From NCBI GenBank assembly GCA_041398565.1, contig JAWKUN010000005.1:930001-994000 (forward strand): a DNA stretch of 64,000 nucleotides. Direction: 5' to 3'. A program made the position numbers and the translations under genes. Under the pieces are notes generated by a model, which saw nothing but the letters and a program-made list of their open reading frames with translations, was not told the DNA's origin and searched no databases. This document shows positions 1 through 10,693 of the stretch, piece after piece (the first letter of the stretch is position 1; each line of letters starts with the position of its first letter). The stretch comes from DATGPD01 sp041398565. Its GTDB lineage: Bacteria; Planctomycetota; UBA1135; UBA2386.

Positions 1-219
1 GAGCTCAGCACGCGCGGCGCGTCCCGCATCCTGGTCAACGTGGGAAGCGTCGGTCAACCACGCGACGAGAACCGGGACGCGGCCTACGCCGTTTGGGACA
101 CCGACACGAACGAGCTCGCCATCCGGCGGACGCCCTACGACATCGCCAAGGTGCAGGAGAAGATCCGGGCGGCCGGGCTCCCCGGCGTCCTCGCCGATCG
201 CTTGGCCATCGGCGTGTGA
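1..219 (+). CDS. Metallophosphoesterase, C-terminal fragment
   Basis: The gene runs off the left edge; the last 72 codons are visible and end in TGA. The tail reads VNVGSVGQPRDENRDAAY, then RRTPYDIAKVQEKIRAAGLP. This is the usual C-terminal pattern of YfcE-like calcineurin metallophosphoesterases, where the GSVGQPRD loop closes the two-metal active site and the last helix begins after a PYD motif. The catalytic residues lie outside the window, so the substrate cannot be inferred. It converges on the nhaD gene with about 20 bases between the stop codons. Family assignment rests only on this tail. Confidence 0.75.
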   Translation, partial: ELSTRGASRILVNVGSVGQPRDENRDAAYAVWDTDTNELAIRRTPYDIAKVQEKIRAAGLPGVLADRLAIGV

Positions 220-240
220 CGCGAGCCTCGGCGACCCCGG

Positions 241-1620
241 TCAGCGCTCCAACAGCTCGGGGTGCAGATACATGTGGCACAGGATCGACGCCACGTAGCC
301 GAGAGCGATGACGGGGGTCCACTTGAGGTGGCCCGCGAAGGTGTAGCGGCCGTGCGCCACGCCCATCAGGCCGACGCCCGCAGCAGAGCCGACGGACAGC
401 AGAGAGCCGCCCACCCCGGCGGTCAACGTGATGAGCAACCACTGCGCGCGAATCGTCTCGGGATCGGTTCCCATGACGGGGTCCATTCCCAGGACCGCGA
501 ACATCACCGGCACGTTGTCGATCACCGCTGACGCGACACCCACACCGATGTTGGCCCAGGTTGGGCCGAGGTGCGTGTAGAGGCCCTGGGACGCGAGTGC
601 GAGGTAGCCGAGCTCGCGCAAGGCGCCGACGCACAGGATGACCCCGAAGAAGAACAGCATCGTGTCCCATTCCACCTCGGCCACGTTCTTGAGGGCATCG
701 ACCTCGGGCGTCTCGCTACGTCGGACGTGGGCCCGCCGCACGAAGTGCACGTAGAAGAAGAAGCCGGCCAAGCCGGTCGTCATGCCGAGGAAGGGGGGGA
801 GGTGCAGCACGCCGTGGAACACCACCGCCAGAGCGATGGTCAGGACGAACAGCACGCACACGGTCAACCACCCGGGCTTCAGCTGCACGGCCTCGCTGAT
901 CTGCTTCGGCTTCTCCTTGGGCAAGGCGAAGTGCATGCACACGGCAGGCACGAGCCAGTTCACCACCGAGGGTAGGAGGATGGCGAAGAACCCCGAGAAC
1001 GGCACCTTGCCCTCGGCCCACACCAGCAGAGTCGTGACGTCTCCGAACGGAGAGAAGGCTCCACCCGCGTTCGCTGCGACCACGATGTTGGTGCACGCGA
1101 TGACGATGAACTTGTTGTGGCCGCGGCCGACGGTGATCGCCACCGTGCCCAAGACCAAGGCGGTAGTGAGGTTGTCGGCGACCGGCGACATGCAGAACGC
1201 CAGGAGGCCGGTGATCCAGAAGATGGCTCGGAAGCCCCAACCACGTGAGACCAGCCAGGCGTTGATCGCCAAGAACACGTTGCGCTCGCTGATCGCCGAG
1301 ATGTAGGTCATGGCGACCAGCAGGAAGAGAAACAAGGCGCCGAACTCTCCGACGTCGTGCAGCACGTGTTCCTCGAGCATGGTGCCCGAGGGCACGGCGC
1401 ACGCCGTGAGGACCCACATCACGCCGGCCGCGAGGACGACCGGCTTCGACTTGCGCAGATGCAACAGGTCCTCGAGAACGACGAGGGCGTACGCGATCAC
1501 GAACGTGACGAGCGCCGCGACGGCGAACCCGTTGAAGGCCGTCGGGGCTTCGGTGGCGTGCTGAAACGGCATCGCTGGAGAGGGATCGGCAGCAGAGGGT
1601 GCGGCAGGAGGCGCAGCCAA
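241..1620 (-). CDS. nhaD: NhaD-type sodium:proton antiporter
   Basis: A 459-residue polytopic inner-membrane protein of the ion transporter (IT) superfamily, probably exchanging Na+ or Li+ for H+. Hydrophobic segments run through nearly the whole length after a hydrophilic, Ala/Pro-rich first 25 residues. NhaD-like stretches include SPVADNLTTALVLGTVA, NAGGAFSPFGDVTTLLVW and SAVIDNVPVMFAVLGM; the conserved Asp/Asn residues in such re-entrant loops are the expected ion-handling sites. The ATG at 1620 is used here, but an ATG at 1572 (MPFQHATEAP) would remove the unusual N-terminus and is an equally good start. It stands alone, with 363 bases upstream, so it probably has its own promoter. Confidence 0.9.
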   Translation of the reverse strand: MAAPPAAPSAADPSPAMPFQHATEAPTAFNGFAVAALVTFVIAYALVVLEDLLHLRKSKPVVLAAGVMWVLTACAVPSGTMLEEHVLHDVGEFGALFLFLLVAMTYISAISERNVFLAINAWLVSRGWGFRAIFWITGLLAFCMSPVADNLTTALVLGTVAITVGRGHNKFIVIACTNIVVAANAGGAFSPFGDVTTLLVWAEGKVPFSGFFAILLPSVVNWLVPAVCMHFALPKEKPKQISEAVQLKPGWLTVCVLFVLTIALAVVFHGVLHLPPFLGMTTGLAGFFFYVHFVRRAHVRRSETPEVDALKNVAEVEWDTMLFFFGVILCVGALRELGYLALASQGLYTHLGPTWANIGVGVASAVIDNVPVMFAVLGMDPVMGTDPETIRAQWLLITLTAGVGGSLLSVGSAAGVGLMGVAHGRYTFAGHLKWTPVIALGYVASILCHMYLHPELLER

Positions 1621-1983
1621 GGACGGGGCGAGGTCGGCAGTAGAGGCAGGGGTGGCGAGCCGGCAAACCAGTTCCTACCAACAAACTGCGGCTTTCCGCC
1701 GGTCGGTCGCGGCACGCAGAACACCGACCCAGCGTCACACGGACCAGCGTCCAGTGCTTGAGCTTGGCTCCATCGGCTGCAAGGCGGGCACGTTGGCCGG
1801 CGACATCTGTCGCCCGCCCATCCAGCGTTCAGCGGTGGAGGCTGGCTCCGTCCGCTGCAACGCTGGCGCGATGGCCGGCGACCTCTCTCGGCCGGCGATC
1901 GCACTGTTCGCACGAAGGACGACATCGCCAACGGCCTCGGTGAGGTCACGGCGCCGGGCCCCGTCCGACCCGAGACTCAGACC
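1621..1983. other. Intergenic region with imperfect ~78-bp repeat
   Basis: This gap lies upstream of nhaD and downstream of the SWIM protein gene. It holds no credible gene. Between about 1751 and 1900 two imperfect copies of a segment follow each other: GGCTCC at 1766 and 1844, and GGCCGGCGAC at 1795 and 1873, are both 78 bases apart with partly matching sequence between them. No promoter motif could be assigned with confidence. Confidence 0.5.
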
Positions 1984-2760
1984 TCAGCGACCGGGCGCTC
2001 GGCGCGGCCGCTCCGCCCTCGCCGTGGGAGGGCTTTCCGCCGGAGCCGTGGGCTCCTCGGCCGGGGGAGTCTCCAGCACGGTCAGCATCGACTCGACGGC
2101 TGGAAAGAGCGCTGCGCCGGCACCGCCGAGAAGGCTCGAGGTCTGCTCGGGGGTGAGCGCGTTGTCGAGGTCGCCTTCGCCAGCCTCCGGAAACAGCACG
2201 GGTTCCTCGCTGGCACCGAACGCCAGGGCCGGCAAGTCGTGGCGCGCGCCCGACTTGGCCTTCTCCAAGAGGTCACGCACGTTGCCGCCGCGCAGTTGCA
2301 GCAGCTGCCATGGACGCTCGTCGAGGCGACGAGCGAACAGCTCGTGCAGCGCGAGAACGTGACGGCACGGATTCTCGGGCAGCCCGCAAGTACACGCGTG
2401 GGAGACCCGCCGCCCTTCGGGCAAGGCCGACTCCCCGCCGATGCGTGCGACCAGACGATCGAAGGCGAGGGGTACGCGCCCCTCCTGCAGAGCTTCGAGC
2501 ATCTTCGACGAACGGCGCACGATGGGCACGAGTTGATCCCAGATGCGGGCCGGCAAGGGCGGCACGCGGATGCTGACCTCGTGGATCGAGCCCATCGCAC
2601 CCTCGAACTCGGCGGTGATTGCGCCGACGGTGATGCGCACCATCGGCTGGCGAATCGAGGGCAGAGCTTGCAGAGCCATCTGCAGCCGAGACTCGTCGAT
2701 GCCCCGCGTCACCTCGCGCCGCCATCGGTCGCCAAGGGAGGTCGCCCGCGCGTCGCTCAC
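1984..2760 (-). CDS. SWIM zinc-finger protein (SNF2 partner)
   Basis: A 258-residue protein with a SWIM zinc-binding motif at about residues 121-137, CTCGLPENPCRH, giving the C-x-C...C-x-H ligand set. SWIM domains bind DNA or protein, and bacterial examples are often encoded next to SNF2 ATPases. The C-terminal 60 residues are Pro/Ala/Glu-rich and probably disordered. Its ATG overlaps the stop codon of the upstream SNF2 gene by four bases (ATGA, 2757-2760), so the two are probably translationally coupled and may act in one complex. The exact role in DNA repair, transcription or defence is not shown by the sequence. Confidence 0.85.
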   Translation of the reverse strand: MSDARATSLGDRWRREVTRGIDESRLQMALQALPSIRQPMVRITVGAITAEFEGAMGSIHEVSIRVPPLPARIWDQLVPIVRRSSKMLEALQEGRVPLAFDRLVARIGGESALPEGRRVSHACTCGLPENPCRHVLALHELFARRLDERPWQLLQLRGGNVRDLLEKAKSGARHDLPALAFGASEEPVLFPEAGEGDLDNALTPEQTSSLLGGAGAALFPAVESMLTVLETPPAEEPTAPAESPPTARAERPRRAPGR

Positions 2761-5603
2761 GCCAACGCCTCCGCGCGATCGAGGGTGAGCAGGCGATGCA
2801 GCTCGTCGTTGGAGAGCTCCGTGAGCCAGGATTCACCCGCTCCGAGGAGGTCGCCGGCAACCTGCCGCTTGCGCTCGAGCATGGTCTGGATGCGCTCTTC
2901 CAGCGTGCCGACGCAAACGAACTTGTGCACGAACACGTTGCGTTGCTGGCCGATCCGGAAGGCGCGGTCGGTCGCCTGATCTTCCACTGCCGGATTCCAC
3001 CAACGGTCGAAGTGGAACACCCGGTTGGCGGCGGTCAAGTTGAGGCCGGTGCCACCCGCCTTCAACGACAGCACGAACACGCGCGGCCCGTCCTCCTCCG
3101 CCGCCTGGAACTCGGCGACCATCGACTCGCGTTCCTTCTGCGGTACACCGCCATGCAGGAAGAGGACCTTCGACTGCAGGACCGCTTCGAGGTGGGTGCG
3201 CAGCAAGACGCCCATTTCCTTGAACTGCGTGAACACCAGGCAGCGGTCGCCTTCCTCGATCGCCTCTTGCAGCATCTCCGTCAGCAGATCCAACTTGCCG
3301 GAGCGAGCGGCCAACGCCGATCCGTCGCCGAGGTAGTGCGCCGGATGGTTGCAGATCTGCTTGAGGCGAAGCAGAGTCGTGAGGATGGCGCCGCGCCGCT
3401 GGATTCCTTCGGCGTTCTCCAGCTCGTCGAGGCCGCGCCGGACGAGGCCCTCGTACAGGGTGGCTTGTTCACGCGTGAGCGTGGCGTTGACCACCTGTTC
3501 CGACTTCTCCGGCAAGTCGTTGACGATCTCGGGGTCGGTCTTGAGCCGCCGCAGGACGAACGGACGCACCAGCCGCGCCAAGACGCCCATCTGGCTGCGG
3601 CTTCGCTGCTTGACGATCGGATGCTCCAGGGTCTGCACGAACTGGGTACGCGAGCCCAGCAGACCTTCGTTCAGGATGTCCATGATCGACCAGAGGTCGA
3701 GCGGCCTGTTCTCGAGCGGCGTGCCGGTCAGCGCGATCCGAAAGGCGCTGCGCAGACCACGTGCGGCCTTCGCCTGACGGGTCGTCGGGTTCTTGACGTT
3801 CTGAGCCTCGTCCAAGATGACGCCCTGGTACTCAGCCGAATGCAGGATCTCGCTGTCGCGCTGCAGCAGGTTGTAGCTGGTGAGCACCGCGTCGTGGTCG
3901 CGCAGAACGGTGGCGTACTCGTCTGCACTCGCGGCGCGGCCCTTGCCATGATGCAGGCAGACGCGCATGGCTGGCGCGAAGCGCTGGAGCTCGCGTCGCC
4001 AATTGCCCAGCACGCTCACCGGACACACGACCAGCACCGAGCCCGACCGCCCCTTCTGCCGGCACCAGTCGAGGACCAGCGCGATCGCCTGCACCGTCTT
4101 GCCGAGGCCCATGTCGTCGGCCAGACACATGCCGAAGCCCTGGTCGGCGAGATAGTAGGCCCACGAGTGTCCCCGCTGTTGGTAGGGGCGCAGCTCGCCC
4201 TCGAAACCAGCCGGGTGCGGCCGCATCTCGATCGTGCGTGCCTGTTCCAGGTTGTCGATCAACGCGTCGAGACGCGGCGTCGATCCCACCGACTCGAGCG
4301 ACAGGCCGTGCAGATGGGTGGCGCCGCCGAGACGCAAGCGCAGCGCCTCGAAGAAGCTGACCTTGCGGCCCTCGGTGCCCTCACGGCGCTTGAAGCGCTG
4401 CAGAGCTTCGCGATCCTTGGGCGCGATCAAGACCGGGCGCGAGCCGATCAGGACCAAGGGTGAGGTCGATTCGACCAAGCGATCGAACTCGGCCTTGCTC
4501 AGCGTGCGGTCGCCCAGCGCCACGCTCCACTGGAACTCGAACCAAGGCCGGTCGCCGCCTCCGGGCACCTCGACCAAGTTCACGCGGGCCGCGATGCGCT
4601 GTGCCGCTTCCTGACCCGGGACGCGCATGGTGAAGCCCTCGGACTCGAGCAGGGGCAAGTGATCCAGCACGCCGTCCAGTTCGGCTCGGCTCAAAGAGGC
4701 GCGGCCGTCGACCATGTTCATGGCGCGGCGGACCACGCCGATGCGCGCTGCCACGTTCTCGAGACGAATCCGGGCGCGGCGCAGCGCTTCGCGGTCGTGC
4801 AGATCGGGGAACAGGCGCGAACGGTCGCGTTCGGCCAGCTGTTCGAGGGTGAGCTCGACGCTGACGTCCGGCGCAGTGCGGAAGGTGAGGACGATGGCGA
4901 ACGGTACGCCTTCCTCAAGCTCCCGCTCAGGCACATGGATCTCGAGCACGGGGCAGAGATCGTGGTGCCAGAAGTCGCGAGGCAGGGGCTCGGGCGTCGG
5001 CGGCGGCTCGGGCAGCGGGTAGTCGCCTGCCAGGACATCGAGCGCGTGGCCGACGAAGCTGACCGCCAGGTTGCGGTAGGTCACCGCGTAGACGGGATCC
5101 TCGTGTGCGGGCACCCGCGCCGTCTGCAGGCTCTCCGGCGACAGCAAGGCGACTCCACGCAAGCAATCGATCGTCGGCTGTCTCCACACCGGAACGAAGT
5201 GCAGCAGCTTGTGGTCCGGGCGCGCACGCGCGAAGTCGCCGTTGCGCAGCAACGCCACCGTGAGACGCGCGGCAGCGCCGAGGAAGCGCACCCCTGCCGG
5301 AGCGGGGGCAGCAGCGGCGCCGGCGAGGTAGGGGACGGCCGTGGCCAAAGGCAGCGCCAGCCCCGGCACGCGCCACATGGCCGGCACGATGCGTTCGCTC
5401 GTTTCGCTGTCACGAGCTTCGGACCGAAGCAGCGGCCGCAGCCCCGACTCCTCGGTCGGCAGCAGGATCTCGAAGTCTCGGGCTTCGGCGACTTCGCGGA
5501 GCTCGGGCGGCAAGGCCGCACGAACGGCCTCGATCCCGGCAACATCGTAGAACACGACCCGGGCGTCGGCCGGGTAACGGGCGTGCAGGTAGGCGGCGTC
5601 CAC
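2757..5603 (-). CDS. SNF2-family DEAD/DEAH ATPase/helicase
   Basis: A 948-residue protein whose last 500 residues form a complete SNF2 motor. Walker A is DDMGLGKTVQAIAL near residue 495, the DExx box is VILDEAQNVKNP near 597, and the C-terminal lobe carries SLKAGGTGLNLTAANRV and DRAFRIGQQRNV (near 880). These mark the ATP-driven double-strand DNA translocase family that also includes bacterial RapA-like proteins. The first 450 residues match no domain I can name but contain several family-like alpha/beta stretches. It is followed with a 4-base overlap by the SWIM protein. The ATG at 5603 gives a sensible start. Function beyond DNA translocation is unknown. Confidence 0.92.
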   Translation of the reverse strand: MDAAYLHARYPADARVVFYDVAGIEAVRAALPPELREVAEARDFEILLPTEESGLRPLLRSEARDSETSERIVPAMWRVPGLALPLATAVPYLAGAAAAPAPAGVRFLGAAARLTVALLRNGDFARARPDHKLLHFVPVWRQPTIDCLRGVALLSPESLQTARVPAHEDPVYAVTYRNLAVSFVGHALDVLAGDYPLPEPPPTPEPLPRDFWHHDLCPVLEIHVPERELEEGVPFAIVLTFRTAPDVSVELTLEQLAERDRSRLFPDLHDREALRRARIRLENVAARIGVVRRAMNMVDGRASLSRAELDGVLDHLPLLESEGFTMRVPGQEAAQRIAARVNLVEVPGGGDRPWFEFQWSVALGDRTLSKAEFDRLVESTSPLVLIGSRPVLIAPKDREALQRFKRREGTEGRKVSFFEALRLRLGGATHLHGLSLESVGSTPRLDALIDNLEQARTIEMRPHPAGFEGELRPYQQRGHSWAYYLADQGFGMCLADDMGLGKTVQAIALVLDWCRQKGRSGSVLVVCPVSVLGNWRRELQRFAPAMRVCLHHGKGRAASADEYATVLRDHDAVLTSYNLLQRDSEILHSAEYQGVILDEAQNVKNPTTRQAKAARGLRSAFRIALTGTPLENRPLDLWSIMDILNEGLLGSRTQFVQTLEHPIVKQRSRSQMGVLARLVRPFVLRRLKTDPEIVNDLPEKSEQVVNATLTREQATLYEGLVRRGLDELENAEGIQRRGAILTTLLRLKQICNHPAHYLGDGSALAARSGKLDLLTEMLQEAIEEGDRCLVFTQFKEMGVLLRTHLEAVLQSKVLFLHGGVPQKERESMVAEFQAAEEDGPRVFVLSLKAGGTGLNLTAANRVFHFDRWWNPAVEDQATDRAFRIGQQRNVFVHKFVCVGTLEERIQTMLERKRQVAGDLLGAGESWLTELSNDELHRLLTLDRAEALA

Positions 5604-5662
5604 GCGCTGTCAGCTTGACGTAGAGGGCCGGCGCGACGCGCGAGGTGCCGCGGCCGCCGAAA

Positions 5663-6064
5663 TCAGTGGTGACCGAGCGAACTCGGGTAGACGCCAGGCT
5701 TGACCTTGGCGGGCTGCACCAGCGTCGGATCGGTATCGGCGCGCGTCGTGGAGTCGGCCAACGTGAACAGGAAGAGCAGCGACAGGAACACGAACGAGCC
5801 GAGGATGAACAGGATGTTCACGGCTGTGTCGTACTTCAAGTGCATGAAGAACGTCATCACCAGGGACATCTTGACGAGTGCGATCACCATCGCCACCAGC
5901 ATGTTGGCGCCACCGAAGTCGACGCGCGAGATCGCGACCGTGACGATCGTGAGGATCAGCAGGGTGACGAGGATGCGGATCAACGTGCCGGCCGACGACA
6001 CGTGCGCGACGTGCATGCCGTACTCGTGCCCGTGACCGGCGTGGGAGGGAGCGTGGGCGGTCAT
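5663..6064 (-). CDS. ctaF: Cytochrome c oxidase subunit IV (caa3-type)
   Basis: A 133-residue small membrane subunit and the last gene of the respiratory operon. A His-rich N-terminus (HAPSHAGHGHEYGMHVAH) is followed by three hydrophobic helices: ILVTLLILTIVTVAI, MLVAMVIALVKMSLVMTFFM and ILFILGSFVFLSLLFLF. The FFMHLKYD segment after helix two is typical of the prokaryotic COX4/CtaF family. It binds no cofactor and is thought to stabilise the oxidase core. It lies 8 bases downstream of the subunit III stop. Confidence 0.9.
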   Translation of the reverse strand: MTAHAPSHAGHGHEYGMHVAHVSSAGTLIRILVTLLILTIVTVAISRVDFGGANMLVAMVIALVKMSLVMTFFMHLKYDTAVNILFILGSFVFLSLLFLFTLADSTTRADTDPTLVQPAKVKPGVYPSSLGHH

Positions 6065-6072
6065 CGACGAAC

Positions 6073-6777
6073 TCAGGGGACGAGGTAGAGCAGGGGGAAG
6101 AGGAAGATCCAGATGATGTCGACGATGTGCCAGTAGAGGCCGACCAGGTCGATCGGCAGGTAGTGCCCGCTGTGGTACTTGCCCTTGGCGACGCCGGTGG
6201 CGTAGTAGGTGATCACGATCATCCCGATCAGCACGTGCAGGCCGTGGATGCCGGTCATCGTGAAGTAGAAGGAGAAGAACATCGCCGGATGGCCGCCCTC
6301 GGCGATGAGCTTGTTGAGCTCGGCAGCGTGCTCACCGTGCGGGTGGAACCAGGCCGTCGGCAGCGTCCCGTGCTCGATCTTGGCGCTGTACTCGATGTAC
6401 TTGACCACCATGAACCCGGCGCCACACAGCACCGTGGTCATGAGCCAGCCGAAGCAGGCCTTGCGCTGGCTGAGCTGCGCCGCGCGCACGCCCATCGCCA
6501 TCGTCCACGAGCTCAGCAGGAGGACGCTGGTGTTCAGGGCGCCGAGCTGCCAGTCCAGCATCCGGCCGCAGACACGGAAGGTCTCCTCGTACATCCCGTG
6601 GTAGTAGATGTAGCCGGCGAACAGTCCGCCGAAGAGCAGGACTTCGGTGGCCAGGAACAGCCAGAAGCCGAGCTTGCCGGACTGGAACTCCTGCTCCCAA
6701 GTCTTGAAGTGGTGCGCGACGTGATGCGGGACGAAGCCCGATGGTGTCGGCGTGGCGTGGGCGTGTGCATCGCTCAT
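6073..6777 (-). CDS. ctaE: Cytochrome c oxidase subunit III
   Basis: A 234-residue integral membrane protein of the heme-copper oxidase subunit III family. The ATG at 6777 is chosen because it gives MSDAHAHATP directly before the conserved start of the domain and lies 11 bases after the subunit I stop; the same frame stays open far upstream but without homology. Visible family segments include GFWLFLATEVLLFGGLFAGY, LNTSVLLLSSWTMAMGV, MTGIHGLHVLIGM and GLYWHIVDIIWIFLFPLLY. The last two hold the conserved HGLHV and YWHFVD-like motifs. Subunit III binds no metal but supports proton uptake and turnover stability. Confidence 0.93.
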   Translation of the reverse strand: MSDAHAHATPTPSGFVPHHVAHHFKTWEQEFQSGKLGFWLFLATEVLLFGGLFAGYIYYHGMYEETFRVCGRMLDWQLGALNTSVLLLSSWTMAMGVRAAQLSQRKACFGWLMTTVLCGAGFMVVKYIEYSAKIEHGTLPTAWFHPHGEHAAELNKLIAEGGHPAMFFSFYFTMTGIHGLHVLIGMIVITYYATGVAKGKYHSGHYLPIDLVGLYWHIVDIIWIFLFPLLYLVP

Positions 6778-6788
6778 GCGCGCGTCTC

Positions 6789-8411
<1,623 letters not shown>

Positions 8412-8420
8412 GAGGCTGCC

Positions 8421-9410
8421 CTACTTGAGGCTCTTGATGTACTCGATGATGAACCCGATCTCCTCGTCGGTGACCTGCTGCGGCGGCATCGACGGTGGGT
8501 AGCCCTCGACGATCTTCGCCATCGGGTTCTTGATCGACTCGGTGATGTAGGCCTCGTCGACGGTCACGGTGGCACCGCCCTGGAGCCGCTCTTCCTTGCC
8601 CCACAGCCCCTTGAACGTCGGGCCGACGATGCGCGTGCCGTTGACCGAGTGGCAGGCCATGCACGTGCGGTTCTTGTAGTAGTACTCGCCCTTCTCGGCC
8701 GGCGTCGCGTTCGCGGACAGCTTCGGCCCGTAGTCGAGGTTCTTGACCGCCGCGTCGTACTCCTCGCCGCCGACGACGTGCACCTCGCCGATCATGAACG
8801 AGTGGCGGTCGCCGCAGTACTCGGTGCAGAACAAGGGGAAGGTGCCGGTCTTCTCCGCCTGGAACCACACCATCTGCAAGCGGCCGGGCAACACGTCGCG
8901 CTTCACCCGCATCGCGGGAACGAAGAAGCTGTGCAACACGTCTTCCGACTGGGTGATGAACTTGACCGGCCGACCGACCGGCACGTAGATCGTGTTGATC
9001 AGCGGCTCGGAGTGGTTCGGGTGAGTGATGGCCCACTCCCACTTGCGGGCCTTCACCTGGTAGGAGAGCGCGTCGGGCGGCGCCACGGTCATGTCCAGGC
9101 TGCCGCGCCAACCCCAGGCGAAGATGATCATGACGATGATCAGCGGGATCACCGTCCAGGTCACCTCGAGCGGCGTGTTGTGGGTTTCGTTGCTCGCTGC
9201 CACCTGGTCCTCGCTGCGCCGCCGCCATTTGAACAGCGAGTAGACGAGGATCGCCGTGATGAGGACGAAGAAGAAGATCGAGACCCAGGTCACGAACTGG
9301 TACAGGCCGTCGACGTCCTCGGCGAAAGTCGAGACCTGCGGCGGCATGCCCCAGGCGGTGTCGGGCAACGTCTGCCGCGGCTGCGGCGGGTCTTGTGGGA
9401 ACAGGATCAC
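8421..9410 (-). CDS. ctaC: Cytochrome c oxidase subunit II with fused cytochrome c
   Basis: Subunit II of a caa3 oxidase. Two N-terminal membrane helices (VTWVSIFFFVLITAILVYSL and WTVIPLIIVMIIFAWGW) precede a periplasmic cupredoxin domain with the CuA site, CTEYCGDRHSFM. A class I cytochrome c domain with a single CMACH heme motif follows and ends near IGFIIEYIKSLK. The GTG at 9410 is preferred: it overlaps the sco stop codon as GTGA, and the 26 upstream in-frame residues are Arg-rich and unlike any subunit II. The fused cytochrome c probably takes electrons directly from ACIII without a soluble carrier. Confidence 0.94.
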   Translation of the reverse strand: MILFPQDPPQPRQTLPDTAWGMPPQVSTFAEDVDGLYQFVTWVSIFFFVLITAILVYSLFKWRRRSEDQVAASNETHNTPLEVTWTVIPLIIVMIIFAWGWRGSLDMTVAPPDALSYQVKARKWEWAITHPNHSEPLINTIYVPVGRPVKFITQSEDVLHSFFVPAMRVKRDVLPGRLQMVWFQAEKTGTFPLFCTEYCGDRHSFMIGEVHVVGGEEYDAAVKNLDYGPKLSANATPAEKGEYYYKNRTCMACHSVNGTRIVGPTFKGLWGKEERLQGGATVTVDEAYITESIKNPMAKIVEGYPPSMPPQQVTDEEIGFIIEYIKSLK

Positions 9411-10348
9411 GTAGTCACCTCGCGCGGAGCGCTGAGATCGTCGACGCGGACGGCGGGCACGTGTTTCGTACGCCGCTCGCGCCGCCACATGGCGAACAAG
9501 AGCAGGGAGAGGCCAACCAAGGTGCCCACGCCGCCGATCTGCATCACGGCGATGGCCAGCACGCGATACTCGCGCGTCTGCGGATCGTAGGCGTAGCAGG
9601 ACACGAGCAAGCGCTCGGCGAAGCTACCGACCTTGCCCTCGGCCGATTCGAGCACGGCGAAGCGCAGGTCGCGCTTGTCGTAGTTGTAGCCGTACAGGTA
9701 GCGAGCCACCTTGCCTTCGGGCGACAGGAACACCGTGACGGCCGAGTGGTCGTAGTCCTTGGAGTGCTCGTTCCACGAGTAGCCGAACCCGACCGCTTGG
9801 CACAGGCGATCGATCTGCGCCTGGTCGCCGGTGTGCAAGTGCCACGGCTGCAGCCCGAGGCTCGGGTACTGGGCGAGGAACGCCTGCTTCTTGGCCGCCG
9901 CCAGCGCGGCGTTCTCACGCGGGTCGAAGCTGACGGTCACGACGTCGTAGTGCTCGCCGGGCTTCATGTCGACCTGGGTGAGCCCGGTCATGAGGCCGTT
10001 GAGGACCGCACCGCACACACGCGGGCACCCGAAGTAGCCGAGGTTGAGGACGATCGGTCGTGAGCCCGAGAACCAGTCACCGGTGTGCACGGTCTTGCCG
10101 GTCTCGTCGACGAACTCGATGTCGCCGGGCACGAACTGCCCGAGCTTCTCCTGGACGATGATCTTGGCGTCGACGGTCTGCAGTCCGCCCCCGATCCCCT
10201 GCGCCGGTAGCCCCGCCCGCAGGCCGGCGGCAACCACGAGGCCGACGACCGCCGCGCGTAGGAGCGAGGGCGCCGACACGTCACACCGTACGTGGGGGGG
10301 CGACATCATGGGAGGCCAACGCGGATCGACGTATTTCCTTTCACTCAC
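9407..10348 (-). CDS. sco1: SCO1/SenC-family copper chaperone
   Basis: A 313-residue thioredoxin-fold protein that delivers copper to CuA of subunit II. The copper motif is YFGCPRVCGAV (C-x3-C), and the distal ligand is probably His in DYDHSAVTVFLSPEGK. An N-terminal hydrophobic segment with a cleavage-like end (RAGLPAQG) and a C-terminal helix (VGTLVGLSLLLFAMW) suggest a membrane-anchored periplasmic domain; the extra C-terminal anchor is common in such operon-linked SCO proteins. The GTG start at 10348 overlaps the preceding stop (GTGA), and its own stop overlaps the ctaC GTG, so translation looks coupled on both sides. Confidence 0.9.
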   Translation of the reverse strand: MSERKYVDPRWPPMMSPPHVRCDVSAPSLLRAAVVGLVVAAGLRAGLPAQGIGGGLQTVDAKIIVQEKLGQFVPGDIEFVDETGKTVHTGDWFSGSRPIVLNLGYFGCPRVCGAVLNGLMTGLTQVDMKPGEHYDVVTVSFDPRENAALAAAKKQAFLAQYPSLGLQPWHLHTGDQAQIDRLCQAVGFGYSWNEHSKDYDHSAVTVFLSPEGKVARYLYGYNYDKRDLRFAVLESAEGKVGSFAERLLVSCYAYDPQTREYRVLAIAVMQIGGVGTLVGLSLLLFAMWRRERRTKHVPAVRVDDLSAPREVTT

Positions 10349-10683
10349 TTCTGCTCGGCCAGTCGCCGCATGGCTTCCTCGATCGAGATGCGCTGCTTGC
10401 CGCCGCCCAGGTCCTCTTGCTTGTGGAGCTGGTCGTCCTCTTGCGCGCGCAAGGCCTTCAGTTCGGTCGGCTCACGGTCCCAGACCTTCTCCTTCTGCTC
10501 CTGGTCGAGGAAGTAGCCGAAGCTCCCGCCGAGGAGCCAGACGCCGCCGAACACGAGGATGACGAAGACGCTGACCCAGACCAGGGTCTTGGTCCCGTCG
10601 ATGTCGTGCAAGGGATCGATCGGCTCGACCTGGATCTCGTCGCCGTTCTGGTGCGAGGCGGAGGGGCTGGTGTGCGAACCCAT
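10345..10683 (-). CDS. Small single-span membrane protein in the ACIII-caa3 operon
   Basis: A 112-residue protein that I cannot assign to a named family. The first 32 residues are hydrophilic and acidic, one membrane helix follows (LVWVSVFVILVFGGVWLL), and a highly charged tail ends in RISIEEAMRRLAEQK. No Cys or His ligand pattern suggests a bound metal or heme. The ATG at 10683 lies 10 bases after the actF stop, and its stop overlaps the sco GTG start. Its place between the last ACIII subunit and the copper chaperone suggests a supercomplex subunit or assembly factor; that is inference from position only. Confidence 0.75.
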   Translation of the reverse strand: MGSHTSPSASHQNGDEIQVEPIDPLHDIDGTKTLVWVSVFVILVFGGVWLLGGSFGYFLDQEQKEKVWDREPTELKALRAQEDDQLHKQEDLGGGKQRISIEEAMRRLAEQK

Positions 10684-10693
10684 GGTAGTCGGC

